A stretch of DNA of 64,000 nucleotides. Origin: Heracleum sosnowskyi (Eukaryota > Streptophyta > Magnoliopsida > Apiales > Apiaceae). The translations under genes were made by a program, and so were the position numbers. Where the stretch lies: NCBI GenBank assembly GCA_030848705.1, contig CM061244.1:111587111-111651110 (forward strand), written 5' to 3'. Shown here in pieces: positions 33,641 through 45,671 of the stretch. Below the pieces are notes generated by a model. That model was not told the origin of the DNA. It searched no databases and worked only from the letters and a program-made list of their open reading frames with translations. Position 1 is the first letter of the stretch. Every line of letters starts with the position of its first letter.

Positions 33641-36416
33641 TATCTGATAAAGTATTGGTCATATTGACCATCAGCTAGTATCTCCCTAGAATACAGGCTA
33701 GTTTTGTAAGTGTACAAAAAACAACCACAAAAAAGTCTATTCAAAGGGTCAATGACTTCTCATGCTAGAACTTTCAGTGTCATATCTATCATTTCAGACC
33801 ATGTAACTTACAGCTAACACTGGCCACAACTGATTTCCAATACATGTCATATCAAATGTTTAATAATTGAATAGAACATTGACAGTTTGCTTCTTTCCTT
33901 CCATTTGCAGATGGCTTTAGTGAGATTCTAAAGCCCACGACCAAAAAAGTGGCTGAGAGACTGAGCAATATCCAAGTTTTGGGGGTAGGCTCCATGACTT
34001 TCGCAATATAATCGACGTTTGGTGAGATAACAGACTCCAAAATGAGGTTTCAAATAAACATGGCTACACCAAATGAAATTATAGTTTTATCAATACCATT
34101 ACAAATATATTGAAATACAAATCTTGTTTATTACTAATTTAATTGAGTTGAGGCAAAATGCTTAGGAAAACTTGTATCGATCTCCATGTATAATAACAAA
34201 TCAAAAGTGTGGAGTATTATAATACCTCAATATTCTAGTCCAAATGTATAATTATAAAATAAGTAGTATCACATAGTCAAACTCGACCATATGCTAAGTC
34301 TAACAATTAACCCTTCTGGTTTCGATTAGGTGTCCAAATTTTTGAATCAAAATAATGCATCAGCTAATTGCCACAAATTTTAAGTGACAATGTCAGGTAC
34401 GAAAGCATCACAATATTAAATACAGAAGTAACGACAATTAAAAGTTGACAGTTGAATGCCACAAAATGAAAAGAGAATCCAAAAGCCTCAAAATATTATA
34501 CTTGGTCAGTATCATAACAATTGTAAATAAATAGAAAAAAGAGGAAGAACATGCATAGAGCCAAATTTTGGAGGGATATTAAGAGAACGGGCATGGAGCT
34601 TTAATCATATTCTAGATTTTAATAAAATAATCCCATCTGAATTAAGGAAAAACGATTAATTCCATTTGAATAAAGGAAAAATGATCAATCTCCTCATTTA
34701 GGTATCTTTCTTTCCATGTAGGAAGGATCATCTGGCAACATGTACAGGGCTGAACAAAACATGTAATAATTAAAGTACTATAATCAACACATTCTTACTT
34801 TATAGAGGGTTTAATTGACAACAACAAAGGCCGAGAGAGGTGAATAGGGTTACTTGAGATTGTGCTAGTGAGATATCAAAACTCAAAAGCCATTGTAAGT
34901 ATCTGTAAATATATCAGAAGGTGTATATATTAGAATCGTATGGTTTAATTAGTTAGCCAAAGTGGCACCATTTGACATCTGAAATACCAGAGTGCGTTCA
35001 TATTTTAGAAATACAAGACGAAGAAAAAACTTAAGGACAAAATAAATAACTGTGCATTATGCAATAATAAGATAGAAGGAAAATGTTCATAACGACAAGC
35101 TCGTAAATTTTAAGATTGTTCATACCCTTTCAGGCTCCTTGTGAATTAATAAATTTGTTGATCTGTATCAACAACCTGTCATTCAGATGAATCAGATTCA
35201 GAAACTTAAGAAAAGCAAACAGAAATCAAGAGGAAACTTGGAAAAACTTATTAGGAAGGAAAAAAAACACTCAGATAGACAATATAGCAGCACTTACCAA
35301 GAAATGTAGCCATTAACTAACTAATTAAGCATACATTCTAGGCAAAAGGGTTGCCTAATAACTAAATCTTCATCAGTTGCTATCCGAAGAAGATTTTGTT
35401 CTTAGTTGAATGTATTTGATGATTAGTTTTATAAGCTAATTAATAATCAGATAGGAATTAGTTAAAGGTGTCAAATAAAGGCTCCATTTCGAAAGTACCA
35501 ATACTCTCCAGTCTCCATAATTCTCTATAAGCGGCCGGAGTAGTATACTTGTCCTTAATGCATGAGGTGGCGGGATTGAGATGCACACAAATTCGTATTC
35601 GAAAAAAACTGTTCGAACTGGTTAAAAAAATCGGAAAAAATCTGATTAAAAAAAAGTCCACCTCAATTGGATCCAGCCCGCAGGCTTAAACGGATCACAT
35701 ATTTTTCACAAAACCTCGATCCGGTTCGAGCCGAATAAACCCAAATTTAATCTCGATTTGGACGTAGTCTTGATCAGGATAAAAGTCCAATCCAAAAAGT
35801 TAGAATTTTCAATTAAATCTCGGATAAAAGCTTAATTTTTTTAATTAAATCCGAAAAAATAAAAAAAAAGTTAAAGTTAAAGTTATCAATATCTAAAATA
35901 ATTTGTAAAAATCCGATTTGGCCCCTCCCGACCCGACCCTATCTACAGGTATAAATATTTCAGAGAAAATTTGTCTCGATTTAAAAAAGCCCGGCCCTAT
36001 CGGATATCGAAAAATCCGATCTGAATCCAGATTACGTTCATCTCTATTCAGGGTAACAACTATAGAGGTGCTTATATTATTACTTATATTATCTGATATG
36101 TATGAACATAGTTGAGACAAAATAATTACTATTTTGTATTATTTTGTATTATTGGATGCTCGGACTAAAAAGTGATATTATGTGACTAAAAATGCATTTG
36201 TACTTTGTCTTAAAATTGTGAATACAAAGGAAGAAACATAATTAAATTTAATTAAAGAGATACGTGTCTATTGGATATACTTTATAACAATAACCACTTT
36301 TATTAATAATCAGACAAATGAAATTATCATGAAAGAATCTTGAATAAAAACTAAAGTGTAAAATAATATTTGTGAAAGACATTACCATACTATTGGGTTT
36401 TATACCACACCAAAAA
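33641..36416. other. Intergenic DNA, no gene seen
   Basis: No convincing gene; small open frames lack codon structure or domains. Between about 35,560 and 36,060 lies a less AT-rich stretch with words such as gatccggttcgagccgaat and tcccgacccgaccc, probably a dispersed repeat of unknown class related to fragments near 3,450-3,920. Confidence 0.5.
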
Positions 36417-36560
36417 AGCCCGAGTAGCTCAATGGTTAAATTGGTGACTTGAAATTCTTAGTAATTAGTATTGAAGTGTCTTAGGTTCGATTCCCATCAA
36501 GATGAAAATTTTCTTACATTTTTATAATATTTGACTTTGGAGGGGCAGTTATGTAATTTC
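36417..36560 (+). mobile_element. tRNA-derived SINE-like sequence
   Basis: It contains RNA polymerase III box A (TAGCTCAATGG, 36,425-36,435) and box B (GGTTCGATTCC, 36,484-36,494) at tRNA-like spacing. There is no tRNA cloverleaf: the anticodon arm region is unpaired and the 3' end lacks the acceptor complement. A tail of unrelated AT-rich sequence follows. It is best read as a plant tRNA-derived SINE or its head. The right limit is uncertain and I saw no target site duplication. Confidence 0.5.
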
Positions 36561-36983
36561 AAGTTGTTGAATAAAATGTTTCACAAAGTTCTTGTGCAAC
36601 ATAAGATATATAATAGATGTTTTTAAAAATTTAATGAATAATTAAGTAGAATGTTTAATTTTAGCTTCTATGTTTAATACTTTTTAAAATAGAATTTCAT
36701 TGTCCCAGCCGAGTTCTTTTCAAGTTAATAGAATTTGCTTTAAATTTGTTAAAAAAAAAACTAATGTTACAAATGTTTAATGTTAATATGTTGTTTTCGA
36801 AAATCAAACCTTAATTTTTTGTATGTAATATTTTTTAGAAAAATGTTAAATTTAATACGATGTTGGGAATCGTTATATGATGGTGTTCTAATAACAATGA
36901 CTAAAAAAGTTATATGGTAAACATATTAGTAACCTACATAAGAATTGCGCGAAGTGGAGAATCTATCAATCTATCTATCTATC

Positions 36984-37290
36984 TATCTATTACTATATAT
37001 AATAGGCCAACACAAGGGCAAAAGTTGCCAATTAAATGGCCGCGAAATTACTGTTTTACCCTTTTATTTTGAAAAATAACAAAAATGTCACTCGTATATT
37101 ATTATACAAAAATTTTTTAATAGATGTGTTACTACAGAGATTCGAACCTGCAACCTCCTTCCAAGATATTCATGGGCTTAACCACTATGCTACATGCCTT
37201 TTTGAGTTTATTTCAAAAAACTTATTAGATAACCCACGTCTTTTATCTCTTATATTATTTTTTTTTACTTTGATGATTGAATAAATAAAA
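36984..37290 (-). mobile_element. Short repeat with tRNA-like promoter, copy 1
   Basis: On the minus strand it carries a box A-like TAGCATAGTGGTTAAGC (plus 37,176-37,192) and box B-like AGGTTCGAATCTC (plus about 37,136-37,148). On the plus strand it begins tctatctattactatata and contains acacaagggcaaa, cgaaatta and ttttgaaaaataacaaaaat. A second copy with the same order follows at about 37,337-37,640. The plus-strand start resembles the 5' ends of the Helitrons in this window, so it could be a SINE inside a Helitron or a SINE family of its own. Confidence 0.5.
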
Positions 37291-37336
37291 TGTTGGTTTG
37301 AATTATTTATATAAATTTGTTTTTCTTCTTTCCTTT

Positions 37337-37640
37337 TCTATCTATTACTATATATTATATGTCAACACAAGGGCAAAGTTTGCCATTTTAATGCTTGCGA
37401 AGTTACGATTTTACCCCTATTTTTTGAAAAATAACAAAAATACCACTGTTATATTATTATGCAAAAATATGTTAATATTTGTTAATGTAGGGAATCGAAC
37501 CTCCAACCTCCTTCCAAGAAGTCCAAAACATAATCACTATGCTACGTTGTTTTTTGAGTTTACTTGAAAGATTTTATTAGATAAGTCACATTATTTCCTC
37601 TAATTCTATATTTTTATTTTTTTATTTTGAACCTTTGAGT
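37337..37640 (-). mobile_element. Short repeat with tRNA-like promoter, copy 2
   Basis: It is a diverged tandem neighbour of copy 1, starting tctatctattactatata on the plus strand. The minus strand has box A-like GTAGCATAGTGATTATG (plus 37,529-37,545) and box B-like AGGTTCGATTCC (plus 37,491-37,502). The open frames over both copies on the plus strand are fortuitous. Confidence 0.5.
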
Positions 37641-40320
37641 AAAGGAAATATTGGTCCATATTATTTATATAAATCTGTATTTTTTATTTACGTTATTATA
37701 TATATATATATGTAAATGATCAATCATCGTTTTAAATTTTTATTATAGTTGTATATTTTTGATTAAATATACTTTAGTTATGTTGTTGATAAGTCATATT
37801 TTTATATCATATTATATATCACTATTTTACATTATTAGAATTAATTAATTATACATAAAATATAGTAATGAACTTGATCTAATATAAGAACTATTGTATA
37901 TGTTATGTATCTCATTATTTGTTAAATCTATAATTTAAAATTAAGAAAATAAGCATCAAAATTATGTAATGCTAATGCTTATACACTTTGTTCGTCACAT
38001 TCATTTCTTAACAAATTTCTTTTCAAAATAAACACTTCATTTGTTGATATTTTCTAATATTACATGTCATTCTTTATTAACTTCGGCATATCTCTAATTT
38101 ACTCATTTTTTTCGTCAATTTTTTCACTTTTCCACCATTTTAATCCCCCAATTGATGTCCGAGTCAAAAATTGGGGTGATGATTTAAAATGTAGAATATT
38201 ACGGAGTATATAATTACAAAAAAGGTTTTCTTTCATTATAAATGATAAATGTAAAAAATAAAATATTTACACTCTCTTTGTCATAATAAATGATGAGTAT
38301 GAAAAATAAAATTTATATGATATAATTTCACATGTTACACATGAATGTAAATTATTTCGGATAAAAAAATATTTTCATTTTCATTTTTCTCTTTGGATAT
38401 ATATAAATGTATTATACTATTTAAATAAAAATATATATATTCTATCTATAAAATCATACATAATATATAACTACATCAAATATGAACTATATATCATAAT
38501 TTTTAAGTATATAAAATATCAAATATTTGAGTTAAATTAGAAATGTTTTATTGATCAAACATTTGGACTTTGAGGGGTTTAAATGTATAATTCGACTAAA
38601 AAGATAAATATTTGAAAATGTAGAAGATACAATTGAATTGATTCCAAAAAGACAGTAACTCAAAAACATGATCTATGTTTTAAATAAAAAATCAACATGA
38701 TTAATATGCAATAGATGAAAATAAGATATGATTTTTCTCGATCATAAGAATTATAAAATTGTCTAACTATTAATGACGACCAGTTAGACTATAAGTTTTA
38801 ATAATAAAAATTCAAATTGTATGTACAAAATTATTGAATGATGTTAAAAAAAAGTATAAGTCTTTAATAATAATAGAATTTTATATAATATATTAATTGG
38901 ATGTGTAATATCATAAAATCATTTTGATAAATGAAATTCTAAATAGGGTTTGTGGGCTTTGAGAACATCGTCGAATTACAACACTGAAGCTAATACACAA
39001 TAAAATACAAGTAAAGTTTATTTTTTGTATATGAAAAGGTTGAGTTTATTATTACAAAAATGTCATTCAATATTTGTATTGAAAAAACAGTATAACCCCG
39101 TATAAGTCTTCAGGTCAAAATCATGGTTATTTTTCACTTTTAAATAGATGAATAATCCCTGAACATTTATAAAGTCATCACATTTACATTACTTTTTAAA
39201 AAAAAAATTAGTCTTAAAAATGATATATTTATCAGTATATATTTATTTATAACACGTGCAAAGTACGAGTTATTTTTTGTATTATTTTACTTTTTTATTT
39301 AAATTATTATAATCAAATTAAATATAGTAACGAGTGGTTCACGTATTTTTACCTTTATTTATGTTTTTTAATTTTTGAGTTGTTCTGCCGGATCAGCCGT
39401 TCAGAGTAAATGTTAATTTTAACATATTTGTAATAAATGTTTATTTTAATATGTTGTTGATGAGATTCAAACCTTAAACTTCTATGTAGCATAACTTTTA
39501 GTAATACATCTAGATGTTCCAATCAATTTGACTTCAAAGACCCATCAGTATCGATTGTGATTGAAAAGGATATCCAATATGAGTTGTGAACCAAATGATA
39601 AATTATACCCCATTTTGTTTATTATAGTTTAGTATAGATTATAGTTGATTCAGAATTCATTAATTTGTACCATATATTTATAAAATTATATAATTGTGCA
39701 AAATACATGAATTTTGAGAAATATATATAAGATAATTCAATTTGAGTTATATATGAATTTTTAAAATTTAGGATTTCAATTATTTATGATGATTGAGTTG
39801 AAACATTTACTTACGTCATTATAACATGAACCCACTCTATATGAAGGGGAAAAAAAGATGGAACCAAAAAATAGTTGTTTGGAAATTATATATATGCACA
39901 AGTCATTAATGTTGTCTAATCATTCTTACATCGATAAAAATAATCATGTGCCTTTTATCATATAGATATTAGTTGAATATTACGAAATCTAATCAAATTT
40001 ACAAGTATTTGATTCATGACAACGGTACGCAATATTACAAATTTACGATAAATTGCAAATATTATCATCTAATGTATTTTTAATTATAAAATTATTTCGA
40101 TATATGAACAAATTCAGTGAGAAATTATTTAATTAATATATGAACAAGTCTCAAAACCTGACAAGGGTACGTTCATCATTCAAAATAGTTACATTATTCG
40201 CCAACAAAATTTCTTATTGCTCTGCACAACTCACACTTCTCATCTTACACGATCAAACTTACGATTACACAAACCTCACGTTAATAAATCGACCTACTCG
40301 CAAAAAAATTATTGACGTTT
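37641..40320. other. AT-rich intergenic DNA, possibly Helitron interior
   Basis: No gene. Near 39,256-39,272 a degenerate hairpin-like word (cacgtgcaaagtacgag) resembles a decayed Helitron 3' end. If the 3' end at 40,358 belongs with a 5' end near 37,337, this stretch would be the body of a 3-kb element, but that pairing is weak. Confidence 0.4.
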
Positions 40321-40325
40321 CTATG

Positions 40326-40358
40326 CAGGCTCGTGCCTTGCACGGGCTGTTACGCTAG
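40326..40358 (+). mobile_element. Helitron 3' terminus
   Basis: A hairpin at about 40,330-40,346 (CTCGTGC, loop, GCACGGG), then a spacer ctgttacg, then CTAG ending at 40,358 and followed by T. It has the same architecture as the ends at 3,080 and 41,829. The 5' end was not identified with confidence. Confidence 0.6.
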
Positions 40359-41296
40359 TATTATTTGTACTTCAACCACGAAATTAGAAACAAAGACCTC
40401 GAGACTTTACTCTTCAGTCCAGGTTTTGAGTAAAGAATGCGAGGCCGTTTTATTTTCCCGGATTCCTAAATTTTGGGTAGCCCAATAAGTCATTAAATAG
40501 GCCTAACTAGTTTCCCCGGCCCAATTGCAATCGATGAATAATTGAATATGCTAAACTCTTGCAAGATTCCTGTATTATTATCAGTATAATTAGTTTTTTC
40601 TTAACCTCCTGCCCAACCCAAATGTAAATAATTGGGTGGGACGGAGAGTAACATATAATATGCTCATTATAACGATCTTCTCTAGTTAAACATGTTTTTT
40701 TTTCTAATGACCCGTTTTCTAGTTGTTACCAAATTTCAACATGTAACAAACTAATTACTAAATAAATTACATCATCTATTAATCAATTTTATTATATCAT
40801 AAAATCTATTTTAAATATTTTTCAACATTCTAATTTTTATTGTTTAAAATATACGTACTCGAGAAAATAAATGAAAAGAAAATAAGGCTTCTACATTCTA
40901 TTTTATTTTATAAAAACTTTCATTTTTTGTAACTATTATCTTTTATATAAATTAAAAGGTAAAACTTAAAAAATGATTTTTAATATATATGTAAAACATA
41001 TAGATAAATTAAACGTGAGTCTTTTTACAAAAAAATTATGAGAACACAATTTCTAATAATTTTTTTAAGAGAATATAAAGATAATATTTTTATTCCAAGA
41101 TAAATGTTAGAACTTCAAGAACAAATATATGAGAATATTAAGATAAATGTTAGAACTTCAAGAACAAATATATGATAATTTGACTTGAAGATAAATATTA
41201 GGATAATATTAAGATAGTAATTTGACTTAAAAAGAAAGTTTGTGAGAATATTAGATAATTAAGATTTTCATTACTAAAGATTTTCACAAAATTATA
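40359..41296. other. Intergenic DNA, no gene seen
   Basis: A short direct duplication near 41,095-41,170 (gataaatgttagaacttcaa followed by gaacaaatatatga, twice) is the only structure noted. No gene. Confidence 0.5.
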
Positions 41297-41829
41297 TCCT
41301 ATATATAATTGGCATAAGAGAGTTTAGGTGGTTTGGTCGTCAGGGCTAAATTAGTAAATTTATAATTATTATTATAATTAAAAAGGAAAAACATTATATG
41401 TAAAATGTATGGTGGTAGCAAAAGACTACACACACGTGAAAGGAAAAGTTGTGAACAAGTTTGTAGAAAATATATCAAAAAAATTGTTATGTATGGTATC
41501 TAAATATTATAAAGTAAAACTCTCCTTTCTATAATTTTACATTTCACCGTAAAATTCACCAATTTAAGTAACAAATTAAACATATTATATATTATAAAAT
41601 TTATATTTTTAAAATATCTTAATAGAGGTTGAATATTCTATATAATTAGTAATATTGTAAGATTGTAAATGAATATTTTTAAATTATTAGTTAGCAGATA
41701 AATTTTACTTTGAAAAACTAAATTGAGATAAATATTATGTAACATAATAATAATAATAATATAAAATATATAAAATTATATAAAAAATATTAATAAATCA
41801 TCCCGTGCATCGCACGGGTATAAAGCTAG
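41297..41829 (+). mobile_element. Short non-autonomous Helitron, both ends visible (533 bp)
   Basis: The 5' end is TCCTATATATAATTGGCAT at 41,297. The 3' hairpin at 41,802-41,818 (CCCGTGC-ATC-GCACGGG) is followed by tataaag and CTAG ending at 41,829. The flanks are A (41,296) and T (41,830). Both ends match those of the 1,755-3,080 element, so this is a shorter member of the same family. No coding capacity. Confidence 0.75.
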
Positions 41830-41837
41830 TAATATTT

Positions 41838-42325
41838 AATTTAATGATTGTTTAACAATTTTTTTCCAACTGAAAATACCCTGCAACTGAAGAGGAAAAA
41901 AAGAAAGTGACGAATTTTTATATTAAGAATTCTTATTGAACTTAGGAAATTTATTTATATTTGGTTTAAATGATCAAAATACTCTTTTTTTAGTATTTGA
42001 ATATAGTTCTACTAACAACCAAATACACTTTTTAATATTACATCCAACGGTTTTCATCTATCGATTTTAAGATCAAACAAAATAATCTCAAATTTAGTGA
42101 TGGTTTAACAATTAAAACTACACCGAAACTAAGGATAGAAGAAAGTGAAAATTTTTACTTTGAGAATTTTATTCGATTTAAGAAATTGTCATGTATTTGG
42201 TTTAAATTATCAAGATATTTTTTTTTTAGTATTTTTAATATAATTCAACTAACAACCAAATACATTTTTTCATATTCGATTTAACGATTCTTATCTATCT
42301 ATTTTAAAATATAACAATCCTTATT
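41838..42325. repeat. Diverged tandem duplication of about 250 bp
   Basis: Copy 1 (about 41,838-42,091) and copy 2 (about 42,092-42,325) share in order tttaacaatt, gaaagtga, atttggtttaaat, tagtattt, aacaaccaaatacat, and ctatcgattttaa or ctatctattttaa. Divergence is considerable, so the duplication is old. Confidence 0.6.
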
Positions 42326-43305
42326 ATATTGATATGTAATAGTTATACTTACTTCAAATCTAATTCTAATTCTAGTACTTCTAATTTTAACTTATGTCCT
42401 TTTTAGAAAATAATTTTTATTTTTATATTGTATAATCTTAATCGTTTATTTTTAAAAATATTAGATGCAACGACTGAGATAGTTTTGGCGGTACTGAGAA
42501 CCAGACCAGAGTTTTCAATAAGATCTCACTTACGTTTATTATATATAAGGATTTAATGAAACTCGAGACTATATCAAAACAATATTTAAAAAAATTGTGC
42601 ACCATATACAATATATAGTGGTTTATTCATATTTCAGAAAATTACATAAATTGTATTTGAGGTTCCATTTTCTCTTATATATTTTTTATAATATTAAAAA
42701 AAGAGTAATAACAATGTATACAATTTCATTTTTGAGAGGACAATAAAAAAATAATGTTGTGATTTAAGTATGTACTCACTTCTCATTTATATTATTCATT
42801 AATTAAATTTTCTATTTATTCATTTATAATAAAATAACTCAGATTTATTAAAAGTTCATATTAGTAATTACTAAATATTTTTCATATTTAATTAGCCCTT
42901 GTGACTTATTTTAATAAAAATAATCAAAAGTGTTAGAAAAATTCAAAAAATTGTCCCAAAAAATCTCTCAAATGCTCATGTGTTCTCTTTTAATTGGTAA
43001 TTTTTTTAATACAAATATAAGGCTCTGCGTGTAAATATATATACGTTCACGAATTAAAATAAGTCATGTGTTTTTCACATTATTTTGTTCAAATTTTGGG
43101 AGATATTTTTGAGTTCCTTAGCATTACTCATAAAAAATATACTTTTTCGAAATAAGTTAATGCTAGATGGATATTTAGCGCTTCTTTGGTATATACCATC
43201 GGAATTAACTTTCATTTCTTGTTTATATAGAATTACTAGGTGAAAATTTTTGTTTGGTTAACATGTTGTAACTTGCATTTACGATAACATACATATAACT
43301 TAGGT
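42326..43305. other. AT-rich intergenic DNA, no gene seen
   Basis: No gene or clear repeat structure recognised. It ends at the proposed left terminus of the CACTA element. Confidence 0.5.
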
Positions 43306-43323
43306 CAATACAAGGAAACAGGG

Positions 43324-43650
43324 TAAAATTGATCGGATAAAATCGACCGACACAAATTGGGGGTTGAAACCGATTGACTGTCAGTCAGTCGGTTATGACT
43401 GTAGATTAAAATAAAGCGACATCGTTTTTGCTGACGTGGCGCGCACAAAATCGACCAATAGAATCGGTCGATTATACTGCGGACATGGCAACCACATAAC
43501 CGACCGTTACTGCCAGTTGACCCGAAAAATGAATTAAAAATATTAAAATTTGAATTATTGTGTACTGCGATATGTCAAAATGACGTCGTTTTATGCTACA
43601 GTCATAAACGACCGATGACGATCGGTTATGTCCTACTGCTCAATTTCATT
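43324..43650. repeat. CACTA subterminal repeats (CGACCG/CGGTCG words)
   Basis: About eight short words of the type CGACCR, YGGTCG or CCGATTGAC occur here in both orientations, for example aatcgaccgacac, aatcggtcgatta, aaccgaccgtta and gacgatcggttatg. In CACTA elements, subterminal arrays of short motifs bind the element's own transposition protein. Confidence 0.6.
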
Positions 43651-43764
43651 TTTGGCTTAAAACACCCATTTCTTCAAATGAAACAAGACATGGAAAAAAA
43701 AGATAGGTGAAAAAAGAAGAGAATTGAAGAAAACAAAGAGAAGAAGTGATACAAATCATATAAT

Positions 43765-43899
43765 GTAAGTTTTCTTTTATGTATTTTGTATTTAATTATG
43801 ATTACATTTATTTTTTTATAATGCAATGTATATATGTATGTGTTTTTATAATTGAATGTGAATGTTAAAGCATTTGTTTACATATATTAATTCATGTAG
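43765..43899 (+). other. Probable 5' UTR intron of the CACTA transposase
   Basis: A donor-like aat|gtaagt at 43,765 and an acceptor-like catgtag| ending at 43,899 enclose 135 AT-rich bases with a T-rich 3' half. The acceptor abuts the transposase ATG at 43,900. Inference from consensus only. Confidence 0.45.
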
Positions 43900-45025
43900 A
43901 TGGAAAATATGGATAGAATTTGGATAGATAATCAAGTACAAAGTGATAAAATTTCTTTAACTCCCGAATATAGGAATGGTGTAGAGTTTTTTTTTAAAGT
44001 TTGCAAAGGAGAAAAAAGTAGAGGAGGGTGGTTTGATGAAGTGTCCTTGTAAGCGTTGTAAGAATTTGAATTGGTTAGACATTGATGAAATTAGATTTCA
44101 TTTGCTATCTAAAGGGATGCTTGAAGGTTATACCGTGTGGACATCGCACGGTGAAAAAGTTGAGGAAAGAAATGAGAATCGAAAATCACATTGTCATAGT
44201 CATCGGGAACCTCCGAGGGTAGAAGAACCGGTAGATTTTAATACTATGTTATATGATTTTGCCGGTGCAAATTATGAATTTTATGACACCACGGATACAG
44301 GGACTAGTAATGTAGAAGAAACTCCAAATGATAGTGCTAAAAAATTCTATGAATTGATTGTTGAAAATGGAGTTCCCATTTATCCGGGAAATACAAAGTA
44401 TACAAGATTGAGCTTGACCGCAAAATTATTAGAATTCAAAAACTATTCAAATTGTAGTAATAAAGCTTTTGATAGTTTGCTTGAACTTCTTGCGGATGTG
44501 TTACCAAAGAAGCACACATTGCTCGAAACTAATTATGAAATGAAAAAGATTATGAAGGGTTTGAGGGTTGAATATGAAAAAATTGATATGTGCGAGAATG
44601 ATTGCATGTTATTTTATGGAGATGACAAGGTTGTATGTGATATATGTGGTAAAGATCGTTATCAGGATGTTTCGAGGGAAAATGGTAAAAAAATACCAAA
44701 AAAAATCTTAAAACATTTTCCTTTTATTCCTCGACTACAACGCTTGTACATGTCGGCACATACATCCAATCATATGAGATTTTACAAGAATCAAGATGTG
44801 AAAGAGGAAGAGATTAGTCATCCCGCGGACGGAGATGAATGGAAAAATTTTGACCGTCATTTTCCATCATTTTCTAGTGAGATTCGTAATATAAGGCTTG
44901 GCCTTGCAACCGATGGTTTCAACCCATTTGGCCCTACCGGAAAGAAAACATATAGTGTATGGCCCGTTGTGATTGTTGTCTATAATCTTCTGCCCTCAAT
45001 GTGTATAAAAAGACCTTATATGTTT
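43900..45025 (+). pseudogene. CACTA transposase (TNP2/TnpD-like), 5' part
   Basis: It starts at ATG 43,900. The frame breaks in a nine-T run at 43,987-43,995; with eight Ts the frame reads straight into the long open frame. It then contains the transposase-associated domain (CPCKRCKNLNW, HLLSKGMLEGYTVW) and the start of the Transposase_21 domain (CDICGKDRYQ, KILKHFPFIPRLQRLYMS, ATDGFNPFG). The last is where the first catalytic Asp is expected. Copia element C is inserted right after codons for PYMFM. It is not expressible as it stands. Confidence 0.85.
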
Positions 45026-45527
45026 ATGTTAGGCCGAATACACAATATATAATCAATATATGTATGAGAATAACAATCAAGAACACTGTTTATGAACAAT
45101 AAACTGAATTATATTAAATAACTCTTCTCTCAGTGATGTAAAATATCACAGAGAGCTGCTAGGTTACAAGAATAATGTATTCAGTATTCGCATCCCTTTT
45201 AGGGTTAACCTATCTGTGTTTATATAGAACACAGTTACACAATCAATCTCAAATTGATATTCCTATAAACCAGCTATACAATTTATATCAATTTAGGATT
45301 GCTTCTGTCTTCTGTCTTCTGTCCCGTTTCTTTAGCTATCTCAATATATCTTGCTTCTTTCCATCTTCAAGATATATTGCTTCTAGAATCTTCAAGTATG
45401 CACCGACAGCTAAATAAACTCTCACCCCGTCAGACTTTAATAAACTCTGACTGGCTTCTAGTGTAAACTCTGATAAATACCCGTTACTTAAACACTGATA
45501 AACAATCATCAGCAATTATATCTAACA
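45026..45527 (-). repeat. Element C 3' LTR (502 bp)
   Basis: TGTTAGGCCGAATACAC to TATATCTAACA on the plus strand. Compared with the 5' LTR it has an extra tcttctg unit near 45,310 and about ten base differences. Several differences are G here and A there, in CG or CNG contexts. Confidence 0.95.
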
Positions 45528-45539
45528 ATCTCCCCCAAC
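45528..45539 (-). other. Element C polypurine tract
   Basis: The minus strand reads gttgggggagat directly before the 3' LTR, as in elements B and D (gggggagat). Confidence 0.8.
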
Positions 45540-45671
45540 TTGTGCATGACAAAAATGTACAAGTTAAAAGATAATTGATGATGTCAAAACATTAACAAAT
45601 GCAGTGTTTATAACATAACAGAGTTTAACTTTTACTTAAAACAGAAAACTTTAAAAACTGACAGTCAGCCT

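Noticed and set aside
35893..36120. Opposed short frames in a GC-richer patch
   Set aside because: The patch reads like a dispersed repeat (tcccgacccgaccc) and neither frame has a recognisable protein.
36417..36500. Possible tRNA gene
   Set aside because: Box A and box B are present but acceptor and anticodon stems do not pair; a SINE head is the better reading.
37036..37567. Plus-strand frames of 82 and 89 codons over the tRNA-like repeats
   Set aside because: Both follow the tandem repeat and code for its complement; they are not genes.
44033..45052. A 339-codon intact plus-strand gene
   Set aside because: It is only the middle of the CACTA transposase: its first codons are internal, and its last ten codons come from the LTR of element C.
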